Shown here piece after piece: positions 1 to 9,900 of a DNA stretch of 64,000 nucleotides. The DNA is taken from the NCBI GenBank assembly GCA_008828725.1, contig MEHQ01004440.1, forward strand, positions 214,664-278,663, in the 5' to 3' direction. Within the stretch, counting starts at the first letter, position 1, and each line of letters opens with the position of its first letter. The translations under genes were made by a program, and so were the position numbers. The stretch is from Saccharina japonica. Its lineage: Eukaryota > Sar > Phaeophyceae > Laminariales > Laminariaceae. The notes below the pieces were generated by a model. That model was given only the letters and a program-made list of their open reading frames with translations. It ran no database searches and was not told the origin of the DNA.

Positions 1-229
1 AGTGGGAATGTCTAGGTTTTCGCTTTTCGTGGCGAAGGCGGGTCCAGCCGATTTGGCCTCTCTCAACTGCTGTATTTTTTCTCTTACAGCAGTAGCGTGC
101 CCCACTGCTGTATTGTACTCGTGTACCAAACTAGGACGGCGTATGTCGGACGCTTCGGGCAACTCGGAACGCCTCCCTACTTTTTTTTTGGCGCCTGTTC
201 AAATTACAAGCTCGCATTTGCTCGAAGTC

Positions 230-365
230 TATTACGGGAGACCATAGTAAATACTAGTAAATAGGACCTACGGTAGACACAAAAACCTACCTGGTATTCA
301 TTTGCTTGTTTTTACTAACAATATTTGGTCCTATTATATGATATTTACTATGCTCCCCCGTAATA
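230..365. mobile_element. MITE family F (TATTACGGGG ends), copy 1
   Basis: 136 bp, ends TATTACGGGAGACCATAGTA and TACTATGCTCCCCCGTAATA inverted. The internal ACTAACAATATTTGGTCCTA is shared with the copy at 17844. Confidence 0.7.
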
Positions 366-728
366 GTAGTCGGCTACAGTACGTATTTATTATATACAAG
401 TAAGTCAACTCACAGGCCTACTATCTGTGGTGACACGAGTATATACATACGTAGCAGCAACTCATCCGAAAAAGAAGAATGTATCAAGAATTTCCGCTCG
501 TCCCGCTTTACATCATCATACTCGAGGTATGATGAACTTTACATCATACATACCAGGTGTGTATATGTGTATACCAGGTATACCTTATTCCGGGTATGTA
601 TATATATATACATTCGTTGCCAGTGTTTTTTGTTCGTCCAACTTTGTCCAGGTAATCGTTATGAACCAGGCCGCACGTATGTACTACCAGGCATATACTA
701 AAAGTGCCGACACTATTTTTATCTTGCA
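366..728. other. Gene-free, TA-rich
   Basis: Dense in TATATA and in ACCAGGTA/ACCAGGTG motifs (555, 577, 685). Short open frames show no family resemblance. Confidence 0.5.
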
Positions 729-940
729 AAAAGTGGATGGGCGCAATTCAACGCGAGTCGGCGAGGGAAGAAAGAAAGTCGCCATTCAAAAGCGAGGGGA
801 CGAGCCGTACGTAGCGAGGAAGGGGGAGGATAGCCTGCTGTGTGACCTCGCATCTGAGTTACGACTATCAACAGGAGGGAGAAAAAGAGAGGCGGATCAA
901 ATAAATGGGATGGACGAATAAAGAAAACAAGAAGAAAAAG
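729..940 (+). mobile_element. SINE copy 1 (body only)
   Basis: Contains the family body: GGGCGCAATT, CGAGTCGGCGAGGGAAGAAAG, TCTGAGTTACGACTA and the tail segment AAATGGGATGGA. It is 5'-truncated and has no tRNA-like head. It is more diverged than the copies at 1089, 5905 and 42640. Confidence 0.65.
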
Positions 941-1088
941 AAAGATGACGTACGTATGGTGTATTTTATAGCTCTGGCACACGTGATACCATTCATATTG
1001 CACCGGTTAGGGTCCGTCCAAACGGAGCGTTTTGACGCTAAAAACAAAACCTAAAAACGAAAGCGTGGAGGAGATAGGAATACACTAG

Positions 1089-1455
1089 CTGTGCCGGTCG
1101 CCCCAGTGGGCTGGTAGCACCCTCGAATGCTGCTAGAGTTGATTTCGTGAGTTCGAATCCCATGTGGGTCAGACTGTGGGTCAGACTTTTGAGTTTATTT
1201 GCCCAAAAAAAAAAAACGGAATCAACTGCTGAGAGCGCTCTGGCAGCATGGGTAGGCGCAATTAAGTGCGAGTCGACGAAGGAAGAAAGGGCTACAGTCT
1301 TCTCGCGATAGAAACTCAAGGCACGAACCGTAGTGGGGAGGAGAGGGAGAAGCACCTACTTTGTGACCCCATATCTGAGTTACGACTAGGAAATGAGAGA
1401 GGAAAAAAGAAGTTACGACCTGGAAGTGAGAAAGAAAGGAAGGGCGAAGATAATT
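1089..1455 (+). mobile_element. tRNA-derived SINE copy 2, near full length
   Basis: The first ~85 bases are tRNA-like: an A-box-like AGTGGGCTGGTAGCAC and a B-box GAGTTCGAATCCC. An A-rich linker follows, then the body shared with the copies at 729, 5905 and 42640 (GAGTCGACGAAGGAAGAAAG, TTCTCGCGATA, GAACCGTAGTGGGG, TCTGAGTTACGACTAG). The acceptor stem does not pair well, so it is a retroposon head and not a working tRNA gene. Confidence 0.75.
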
Positions 1456-1770
1456 AGAATTATAATGATACTCTCCCTCTGTGTCGAAACAGCTAGAATG
1501 ATGCCCAGGAGACCGCGATGGGTTACTTTTTGTTGTTGTCTATGACCCTGTTTTTTCACCCAGTGCTACCTGAGTACTGTACCCTCCGCTACGTAGCTAC
1601 GAGCGTGTTCTTCTGGGTTGGCTTGGACTGCTGCGTGGTGTCGAGGATGACAAGCCTCGAGTAGTATTTTGTGCGGTACGGCGTATTGACCATTTTCAGT
1701 GAAACGTGTTGAAGGTTGGTTGGCCTTCCGGTCCCGTCACGTTGGCGCTCCTATCGACCCGTCCGTGGGG

Positions 1771-2261
1771 ACGCGTGCTACGATGGAGGTATACGAAGCA
1801 CTTTTTGGCTGGAATATTTTTCTGGTGATCGGGGCTCCTTAACCCAATTTTGTCGGTATTCCAGTGTTGCGTTGCAATATTTTTGATTGTGCAAGTCAGT
1901 CTAAGGGCCCGAATTAACGAGTATAAAATAAATTCAATTTGGAAAAAATAAAATTAAAGTTCGCTTTTCATTGGTCAACACACGCACCAGCACCAAATAT
2001 TATGCACCAAGATCCTAATCTTTGGTGCTGGTGCGTGTGTTGACCAATGCAAAGCGGATTTGATTTTTTTTTTTTTCCAAATTGATTTTTTTTCTTCTTC
2101 GTTAAAACGGGCCCTATGGCCATGGGATTGCCCATCGGGTATATAGCACTTCCGTTTCCCTCCCAAATCAGTGTGCAGGCTACTGCAGGTATAGAGCTCC
2201 TCAAGTGATCACCCTCGGAAAAAATATGGTGCACCTGCATGCAGGCTACCGTAGCATGCAT
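1771..2261. mobile_element. DNA transposon family A, copy 1 (6-bp TSD GTGGGG)
   Basis: Terminal inverted repeats match NNGCRTGCTACGATAGAGGT. A perfect 6-bp duplication, GTGGGG, lies on both sides (1765-1770 and 2262-2267). The body shares CTCCTTAACCCAATTTTGTC and GAGCTCCTCA segments with the copies at 32173, 39594 and 52703. No transposase is encoded. A 210-bp family B MITE is inserted inside it. Confidence 0.82.
1905..2114. mobile_element. MITE family B (GGGCCC ends), copy 1
   Basis: 210 bp, from GGGCCCGAATTAACGA to its inverted partner TCGTTAAAACGGGCCC. The centre is a near-perfect hairpin: a ~28-bp arm (ATTGGTCAACACACGCACCA ...) and its reverse complement around a ~23-bp loop. Flanking TAA/TAT suggests a 3-bp TWA-type target duplication as in PIF/Harbinger elements (inference). 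It lies inside family A copy 1. Confidence 0.75.
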
Positions 2262-2646
2262 GTGGGGCAAGGGGGCCAAAGTGGAACCTGCCGGCGGCTA
2301 GTTTTTTTCAGCGAGAGTCAGTGTGGAGGGCTCAGGTTCTGGTGGGGCCGGATCGGCGCGGGGTCAAGGTGTCGAAGCGGGAGCAGGGTCGGCAATAGCG
2401 TCGACCCGTGAGTTGTTTCCACAGGCTCGTGCCTACGTATACATACATTAATAATTTTGTTCAGTGGGTATCGTGCCTACGTACAAATATATGAATAGTT
2501 TTGCTCAGTGGGTATCGTGCCTACGTATAAATATACAGGTATGAATAGTTTTGTTCAGTGGGCACACACACATACTCGTCGTACCCTGGTATTTTTTTGG
2601 GCGTACCCGGGTATTTGCGCTGGGCGTACGAGTATCTAGGTTGTAT

Positions 2647-2885
2647 CGTAAAGAGCGTTGAGGTTCGCACAGGGGTGCTGCGATCGTTTTTTCAGCGCTC
2701 GATTTTTCCAGAACGGAAAGGTTGCCAATACCGAACAAGGCGTTTTTTCGGAAAGATCGTGTCGAGAGTCTTCCGAAGATGGAATATTCGACTTTATAGC
2801 ACCCGTATCAAGCCCGTACCGTTGTTAAGAGAAAACGAGCGCTGGAAATTGATCGCACCCCTGCGCGAACTCAACGCTCCTTACG
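2647..2885. mobile_element. MITE family E (CGTAAAGAGCGTTG ends), copy 1
   Basis: 239 bp with long inverted ends: CGTAAAGAGCGTTGAGGTTC with CAGCGCTCGATTTTTCC on the left, and the reverse complement (AACGAGCGCTGG ... CAACGCTCCTTACG) on the right. It is inserted between copies of a short GGGCGTACCCGGGTAT tandem repeat (2590-2940). Confidence 0.7.
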
Positions 2886-2985
2886 GTACTCTGGGCGTAC
2901 CCGGGTATTACTCTGGGCGTACCCGGGTATCTACCCGAGTATGACCAATACAACTAGGTTTGGCACCCGAGTACGCTAGAGTATG

Positions 2986-3067
2986 TACCCTCTGAACGGA
3001 AATATAAGAACCGTTCAGATTCGAATGTGAGCACCAAGCGGTCCTTACATTTCTGTCCAGAGCGGTA
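2986..3067. mobile_element. Short MITE family D, copy 1
   Basis: About 82 bp with inverted ends ACCCTCTGAACGGAAATATA and TTACATTTCTGTCCAGAGCGGT. It matches the termini of the copies at 6334, 13116 and 33769. Confidence 0.55.
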
Positions 3068-3180
3068 TCAAACACACATCTATTTCCTGTCCGATTCCTT
3101 CCCTTACTCGATCCACCGGCTATCGCTCGCTCTCTGGAGTCTGGACAAGAGCAACCTACCGTACAGTGCACCTACCGTAC

Positions 3181-3340
3181 AGGACACCTGATGAGAAACA
3201 GACTAATAATAAAGCCAGGCTGAGATTAGGAGGAAAATACGAAGTCCGGGAGTCGTTAGCTTGAAACTAGTGTAGCAAGCACCCTCTTGCAAATAAGAAA
3301 TCCAGCCTGGACCAGACTTCCTGTTTCTTATTAGGTGTCC
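3181..3340. mobile_element. MITE family C (AGGACACC ends), copy 1
   Basis: 160 bp with termini AGGACACCTGATGAGAAACA and the inverted CTGTTTCTTATTAGGTGTCC. The interior shares AGGAAAATACGAAGTC and CACCCTCTTGCAAATAAG with the copies at 33309, 44720, 45592 and 62662. No coding capacity. Confidence 0.8.
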
Positions 3341-3469
3341 AGTACTGTATCCTATAACCTGCCAGGTGTATACTAAGAAAGCGGTCACTAAGATCTAAAA
3401 AGGCCTAGCTGAGGTTGGTTCACTGGAGAAGAATATAATTGCAAGCCGTTTTACTGCAGTGTAGAACGT

Positions 3470-3930
3470 GCCTTTTGCTTGCTTGCCTTGCGTGCCTCAC
3501 GTGCCTTTTCTTGCTTTGCTTGCCTTGCTTGCCTTGCTTGCCTTGCTTGCCTTTGCTTGCCTTTGCTTGCCTTTGCTTGCCTTGCTTGCCTTGCTTGCCT
3601 CGCCTGCCTTGCCTGCCTTGCGTGCCTTGCCTGCCTTGCGTGCCTTGCTTGCCTCGCTTGCCTCGCTTGCCTTGCTTGCCTGGCTTGCCTTGCTTGCCTG
3701 GCTTGCCTTGCTGGCCTTGGTTGCCTTTGCTTGCTTTGCTTGCCTTGCTTGCCTCTGCTTGCTTTGCTTGCCTTGCTTGCCTCGCTTGCCTTGCTTGCCT
3801 CGCTTGCCTTACTTGCCTCGCTTGCCTCGCTTGCCTTGCTTGCCTTTGCTTGCCTTTGCTTGCCTCGCTTGCCTTGCTTGCCTTGCTTGCCTTGCTTGCC
3901 TTTGCTTGCCTTGCCTGCCTTGCTGTTCTC
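3470..3930. repeat. GCTTGCCTT-type tandem array
   Basis: About 460 bp of 9-10-bp units (CTTGCTTGC, CTTTGCTTGC, CTCGCTTGC). It leaves all frames of one strand open as poly-LACLAC or ASKASK, which is a by-product. Simple satellite DNA; no gene. Confidence 0.85.
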
Positions 3931-3940
3931 ACATAATTAA

Positions 3941-4570
3941 ACTCGACGGCCAACAAGTACACGTGCAGTTTGTCATTGTCCTATCATAGCTTGCTCAAGA
4001 TTTGTGTCGTGTTGATTTTCTACTGTCGTGAGATGTCTAAAGGCAGCAGCTCTATTAATCGTAACTGCTCATCTAATCTCAGCGGTCTTTCTCTCTCTCT
4101 GTCTGTCTGTCTGTCCCCCGCTTCCCCTCCCCCCCCCTCACCAAACACTCGGAAACCAAGCACCTACCGCCACGGTACGAAAACCCCTCCACTACAACAC
4201 TGCCAACCAGCGGAAACCCTAGCATTTCCCCCGTTTCAGTCTAAAGGATGGCAGGCGTTGTCGGGGCGGGGGTCACTGGGGCCGCGGTGGCAGCAGCGGG
4301 ACCTATATCGGCCGCGGCCTTGCACGCAGTGCTGCTTCACACTTTTACCCCTGAGGCGGGACAGCGGAAGGTGAGAAAAAATGCTGTTCATTGTGCTTGC
4401 GGGTGCATGCCACTATAGGGTTGCATTGAGTACTTTTTGAGGTTCGATCACTTGAGGCTGCGCGTTTCACCCCAAAACGGGTCTAAGAGCACGTGTACGC
4501 TTGACCCGATAAGCAAATCCCATGGCCTACGAGGTCATCTTCCGAAAAATATTGCAATCGCAAACGATAA
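3941..4570. other. Gene-free stretch
   Basis: A CT/CTGT-rich tract at 4085-4135 and otherwise unique sequence. No recognisable gene or element. Confidence 0.5.
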
Positions 4571-4716
4571 GGCATGCCTTATTGGGTAGCATATGCCTCA
4601 GTTACAGTTGAAGCCCCACCAGTCACATTTATTTGCCTCAGAAGGCAAACACCTTGTCCGGTAGTTCCTCAGTTGAGAAGACTATTACTAGTCAGTCATA
4701 AGCATTTGCCTCATAA
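4571..4716. repeat. ~72-bp tandem array, left flank of the fold-back element
   Basis: Degenerate units of TTATTGGGTAG...TTGCCTCAGAAGGCA type, the same as in the array at 5711-6475. Confidence 0.6.
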
Positions 4717-5710
4717 GGCATACCAGTCCGGTCGGAAACAGAAGCCTGATTTGGACGTATATGTTAGTATCTTGGCGAAAAAACAAACAATCGAGTTTTT
4801 GTTTTTTTTTACTGTCTTTTTACCATGAACCGGTGCACTAAAGCAACGCGAAACACTTCCAGAATAACAAAATAATAACCTTCATATGGTCTCACGAAGC
4901 AAGGACACTCGGAGCTTGCCTCACGTTTCCTGCCGGTAAATGTCCTTTAGTTGCGTTTTTTTTTTTTTTTTTCACATCGGATTTGAAAGTTCCTCCCCGA
5001 TCCAATAAGCCAATAAAAAAGTGGTCGTGAAAAAACTGGACCACCGGTTTTTTCTTTTTGTCTAAATATGTCAAGTTTTTCTCCAGTAAAGCGAGTTATA
5101 GATAGCTCAGCAATTTTTGAGAGCGCGGCCAAAGCGTATGCTGTTCTATCGAGTGCGATGCCTAATTTTGTTTTGGGAAAATTCAAGTGTTTTTTCAGAA
5201 AAAAAACTTGAAAAAAAAATAGTTTTTTTTTTCTTCAGATTTTCCCAAAAGAAATTAAGCATCGCAATCAACAGAACATCATACGCTTTGACCGCGCTAT
5301 GAAAGGTTACTGAGCTACCTATAACTCGCTTTACCGAAGAAAAACTTGAAATATTTAGACAAAAGAAAAAACCGGTGGTGGCGTCGCAGTTTTTTCACGA
5401 CCACTTTTTTTATTGGCTTATTGGATCGGGGAGGAAGTTTCGAATCCGATGTGAAAAAAAAGAAGAAAAAAAAACGCAACCTGAGGACATTTACCGGCAG
5501 GAAACGTGAGGCAAGTTCGGAGTGTCCTTGCTTCGTGAGACCATATGAAGGTTATTATTTTGTTATTCTGGAAGTGTTTCGCGTTGCTTTAGTGCACCGG
5601 TTCATGGTAAAGACAGTAAAAAAAATAAAAAAAACTCGATTGTTTGTTTTTTCGCCAAGATACTATATACGTCAAAATCAGGCTTATATTTCCGACCGGA
5701 CTGGTATGCC
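4717..5710. mobile_element. Large fold-back (palindromic) element
   Basis: Two ~490-bp arms are inverted copies of each other around a centre near 5213. GGCATACCAGTCCGGTCGGA (4717) pairs with TCCGACCGGACTGGTATGCC (ends 5710). The arms include matched CATATGAAGGTTATTATTTTG and CACGACCACTTTTTT segments. A/T-rich tracts at the tip (5190-5240) form the loop. Small differences between arms show both have aged. The element is bracketed by copies of a ~72-bp tandem unit. Confidence 0.82.
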
Positions 5711-5904
5711 TTATTGGGTAGTTCCTCATTTGAGAAGCCTAGTAATAGTCAGTAACAAATATTGCGTCAAAAGGCATACGCCTTATTTTGTAGTTCCTCA
5801 GTGGAGAAGCCTACGAGTATTGATAGTCAGTGACAAATATTGCCTCAGAAGGCATGTGCCTTATTGGGTAGTTCCTCACTTCAGAGACCTGTTACTTTTT
5901 TTCT

Positions 5905-6232
5905 TTTTTTTTTTTCCATCCCATTCATTATCTTCGCACTTCCGCCTTTCTCCCTCCCTAGTCGTAACTCAGATCCGGGGTCACAAAGTAGGCTCCTCTC
6001 CCTCCTCCCCCACTACGGTTCTTTCTTGCCTTTGGTTTTTATCGCGAGAAGATTTCAGCACTTTCTTCCCTCGTCAACTTTCGTCGAATTTTGCTTACCC
6101 ACGCTATAATATGCGCTCTCGACAGTCGGTGTCATTTGAGAATAAAAACCTCCATGGGGAGAATCGAACCCTCGACATCCGGCCCTACAGGCTTCGTGGC
6201 TATCAGTTAGACCACCGGGACGGCAGTCACGA
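5905..6232 (-). mobile_element. tRNA-derived SINE copy 3, near full length
   Basis: On the minus strand it starts with a tRNA-like head: D-arm GTGG...CCAC and B-box GGGTTCGATTCTC with a mostly paired T-stem. It continues into the same body as the copy at 1089 and ends ATGGGATGGA followed by an A-rich tail. It sits inside, and interrupts, the ~72-bp tandem array at 5711-6475. Confidence 0.78.
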
Positions 6233-6333
6233 ATATTTGCCTAAGAAGGCGTATGCCTTATTGGGTGGTTCCTCAGTTGAGAAACCTATTAATAGTCAGT
6301 CACAAATATTGCCTCAGAAGGCTTATACGCTTA

Positions 6334-6417
6334 TACCACTCTGCCCCGAAAATATAAGCATCGTTTGGGTTACATATTAATACCAAAACGGTGCTTATAT
6401 TTAGGGACATAGTGGTA
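6334..6417. mobile_element. Short MITE family D, copy 2
   Basis: 84 bp, 27-bp inverted ends starting TACCACTCTGCCCCGAAAAT and closing TATTTAGGGACATAGTGGTA. It is inserted in the ~72-bp tandem array. The best preserved member. Confidence 0.72.
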
Positions 6418-6475
6418 TGCCTTATTGGGTATGGTAGTTCCGCAGTGGATATTCCCCACCAGTCAAAACATATTT

Positions 6476-6997
6476 TGGCCGAAGTGTTAAGCTTATCGCA
6501 GCACGCACCTGCGCAGGTTGATCCTGCTGACGACACTATTCCGGGTGGGCTGTTGTAGTAAGAACCCACGATGCGCCCAAAAACCCGTGTATCCCCCTAT
6601 GGTTACACGCCGCTTTTTGGTTCTGATTACTACTATGTTCCCCCTTTTTTGTGTGAAGTATCCCGGACACACACACACGTATCTCCTTCCAAGGTTGACC
6701 TATCAGGCAAATCCCGCGTTGCCACTCACTTACGTGTTTGGTTCCAGGAACAGTCCACAAGGAACCTTCAGGAATATTCCAAGGATCGTTCCCATACTAT
6801 AATATCCCGCAACGCCCCGTCGGGTCGTAATCCGAGGCAACCATGGGTGTGTTCCTACTCTGTTCGTTGAGACAAGGTAATCGGAACACGCTCCGTTTCG
6901 CTCGTTTCGATTCGGTTTCGTGACTTTTGGTTTCGATTTCGTGACGTTTCGTTTCAGTTACGTTTGGTTTCGTGGCGTTTCGATTCTTGATGTTTTC
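6476..6997. other. Upstream region of the importin gene
   Basis: The last 110 bp are built of TTTCGTGACGTTTCG-like units and run into the start codon. No TATA box is clear; promoter position cannot be fixed from sequence alone. Confidence 0.45.
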
Positions 6998-9900
6998 ATG
7001 GCGTTTCTCCCGGAGTTTCCTGACGGCTTTGTCACTGCTCTTGCTTGCTGCCACAACGACCGCACCGACCAGGCCGCCGAGGCTCAGCTGGAGTCCTTCT
7101 GTCAGGCGCCGGAATGCCTCATGCTGCTGCTCCAGATTGTTGTCGAGCCCCAGGTGACACCTACTGTAGTGTACAGTGGATGCTATTGTGAGTTAGTTGT
7201 GCATGGTGGTGGTGGGGGGGGGGGCGTACTCATTTGTTGCTTGCCTTAGTCATTTGACCATTGACCACGCATCCCTTTCGAGACGGTGGTGGTGGGGGGG
7301 GGGGGTTGTGTTGGGGGTGATGGTGGCGGAGGAGGTGGTGGTGGTGGTGGCGGTGGGTTACTGGCCCTCCAGATTGAAGTCAAGCCCCAGGTGACGCCTA
7401 GGGCTGGTGCTGTTGTGAGTTGTGAGTGGTGGTCGTGCTGGGTGGTGGTGGTGGTGGGGATTGTCTCTTTTCCTCAACTCGCACAGGTTGGTGGTGGTGG
7501 TAGTGGTGGGTGTAGGTGTGGGGGTGGGGGTGGCGATGGGGATGGTGGTAGTTGTCGTAGGAGTGGGGGTTGGTGGTCGGGGTGGTGGTGGTGGTGGTGG
7601 GGAGGGGGTGTGTATAGTGGCAATGCTGGAGAGTTTGTCACAGCGTCTATAAAGCTGCCTTTCTCTAGTCGGTGGTCGTACTAATAGTTCCATACGAGGT
7701 ATTCATAGTAGGAAGAAAGCGAACAAAGGCAGGGATTACCAACTTTGTTTCGGAGGATATTTTTTTTCCCCGGTGTTTTCCTCTCTATCTCGACATGTAT
7801 TCACAGCGGCGTTTTTTTAACCGCCTGCCACCGACGTCGGTTGACGGTTACATAATTTCTCAGGTTCCGTTTCGCTTCTCATGTTCCCGTTCGTTTTCGG
7901 CCCCAGGTGGACAGAGATGTGCGACAAGCCGCGACGATCGCCCTCAAGAACACGGTGAGGAGAAAGTGGTCCCCGAACCCCGAGCTGAACCTGCCTGCCA
8001 CCTTTCCTCCGGAGCACAAGGCCACGTTCAGGTAAAGGTTATATATAACTTTACAGCAAACGACAGCACTTAAGAAATCGGGAGTTGAAAAAAAAAAAAC
8101 GTGGAATTTTTGCACGAAACCTATAAGGTGAAAGGTTCCAACTCAGCTCAAATGTTCTCGAAACATGAGTTTAAGGCCTGAGAAGCATAACATCAGCTCG
8201 CCGCCGAGGTGAAATCAGGCACCCGATTTGTTTGGTAATGGTTCACACGTTGAACCGGTTTGATCTGTATGACCTAGATCACACCAGGTACAGATCAGCA
8301 GGTTGGTACCTATGTGTAGACCGTGCCCACCCTACAGATGGTCACGTGGAGCCGTGTACAGATCGCACAGATCGTGCCAGGTCGGAGTATAATGTTCTTG
8401 CAAGCCCTGGCACACGCATCGTAACGTGACCACACCATGTAGACCACTACGGCGGAAACACGCGCAGGTCGTTCAGATTCTGTGGATCAGCCCCGTAGAA
8501 GCTTGCACAGATGATTCCTTGAACAGGATGCGTATGATCTGTACTGCGACCTGATCTGTCCGACATGCAGATCGGCGAAAATGATCTGTGGTCTGTACTA
8601 CTCTGTTGTCTGGTACTGTACGTCCGACCTATATGTGCAGGCCCTTGGAAATCATCTGTGTGATGTGTTATTTGATCTGATCTGTGAAATTATTCTTGTG
8701 AAGCCCCATTCACGACTATTAATAGCATCCTGGAGATCTGTAGTGTTATCTGGTACTGTACATCCAACGCGCAGATCCGTGGAAAATGATCTGTACTGTG
8801 ATACGTACTGTCATCTGATCTGTAATATTTTTCTTATGAAACGTAATTCAGGACCAACATCCTGGAGGCGCTCCTGAGAGAGACCGACAAGAGCATCCGA
8901 GACATCCTCGCAGAAACCGTCAAGATTGTGGCCTCCTACGACTTCCCCGACGACTGGCCTGCGCTCGTGCCGACCATCGTTGCCCAGCTGCAGACAGGAG
9001 AAGTCTTGCGGTGAGCGAGTGTTTTTGTTTTTTTACAAGGGCGCTTCCGTCCTCGCCCCCCCTCCCCCCCCTTTCCCCCTTTAAAACATTGCGAAACTCT
9101 TTTTTTTTTCATTTCCACGCCCCTTCCCGACCTGCCTCTTCCCGCTTCCGCCTCCACCCCCCCTCGTCACTTGCGTCATCCCCCTTCCCCCTCTTCCGCC
9201 TGCCTCCTCCCCAAATCTGCCTCCCTTAACTCCCTCCCACCTCATTTCATTCGACGCTGTCATCCATACGCAAAAGAGTCCGCGTCACAAGCGGTTCTTA
9301 GTAGGTTGCAGCTCACCCTTCATGCAACTCTCCCAACACCTCGCGGCGCTTCGCGCTTGGTGCAAGCAATGTCTGCCTGGTCGGTGAATACCCAACGTGC
9401 TCCGTCCCTGCACTGTAGGGACGCGAGGGTCTATGGCCATACGACTACGGCCATGCATGACATTAATACACCCCCCCCTCCCCCTCACCCCCGTCCAGGC
9501 ATTGTAGGGATGCGAGGGTCTATGATGATACGACTACGGCCATGCATGAATATCGTGTACCCCCCCCCTCCGTCCGGACATTGTAGGGATGCGAGGGTCT
9601 ATGATCATACGACTACGGCCATGCATGAATATCGAGCACCCCCCCCCCCCCCCCCGTCCCCCACTTCACCTCCGCTACCCCACTGCCCTTCCACCCCCCC
9701 CCCTCTCGAAAGCGTCCACAACGCGATGCTAGCGTTGCGTAAGGTGGTGAAACGGTACGAGTACAAGCCGAAGGACTCAAGGGCGCCGCTGCTCGCGGTT
9801 ATGCGCGTCACGTTGCCCCTGTTGCTTGGGATGTGTCACCAGCTCGTCGGGGACGACTCTGCGGAGGCTGGCCAGGTGCGCGAAGGGGGGAGAGGGAGGG

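Larger units (their letters stand above)
5711..6475. repeat. ~72-bp tandem array (TTGCCTCAGAAGGCA unit)
   Basis: Repeating block: TTGCCTCAGAAGGCATACGC, CTTATTGGGTAGTTCCTCAG, TTGAGAAGCCTATTAATAGT, CAGTCACAAATA. About six units are recognisable, interrupted by a SINE (5905-6232) and a family D MITE (6334-6417). The unit ends in the GCCTTATTGGGTAGTTCC sequence that also flanks the fold-back arms. Confidence 0.7.

Noticed and set aside
2..247. 81-codon open frame at the window edge
   Set aside because: No family resemblance, and its end overlaps a MITE terminus.
1089..1175. Functional tRNA gene
   Set aside because: A and B boxes are present, but the acceptor stem does not pair and the sequence continues into a repeat body, so it is a SINE head.
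3420..3989. Long open frames (150-180 codons) rich in Leu/Ala/Cys or Lys/Ala/Ser/Gln
   Set aside because: They are open only because of the 9-10-bp tandem repeat; all frames of one strand are open at once.
5346..6380. 344-codon open frame on the plus strand
   Set aside because: It runs through a fold-back arm, a tandem array and an antisense SINE, so it is a chance frame.
9371..9650. Resemblance of GTCTATGGTCATAC in repeat R to the start of 5S rRNA
   Set aside because: Only about 14 bases agree with the conserved 5S start, and neither the internal control region nor the closing stem follows, so I do not call a 5S gene or a 5S-derived SINE.
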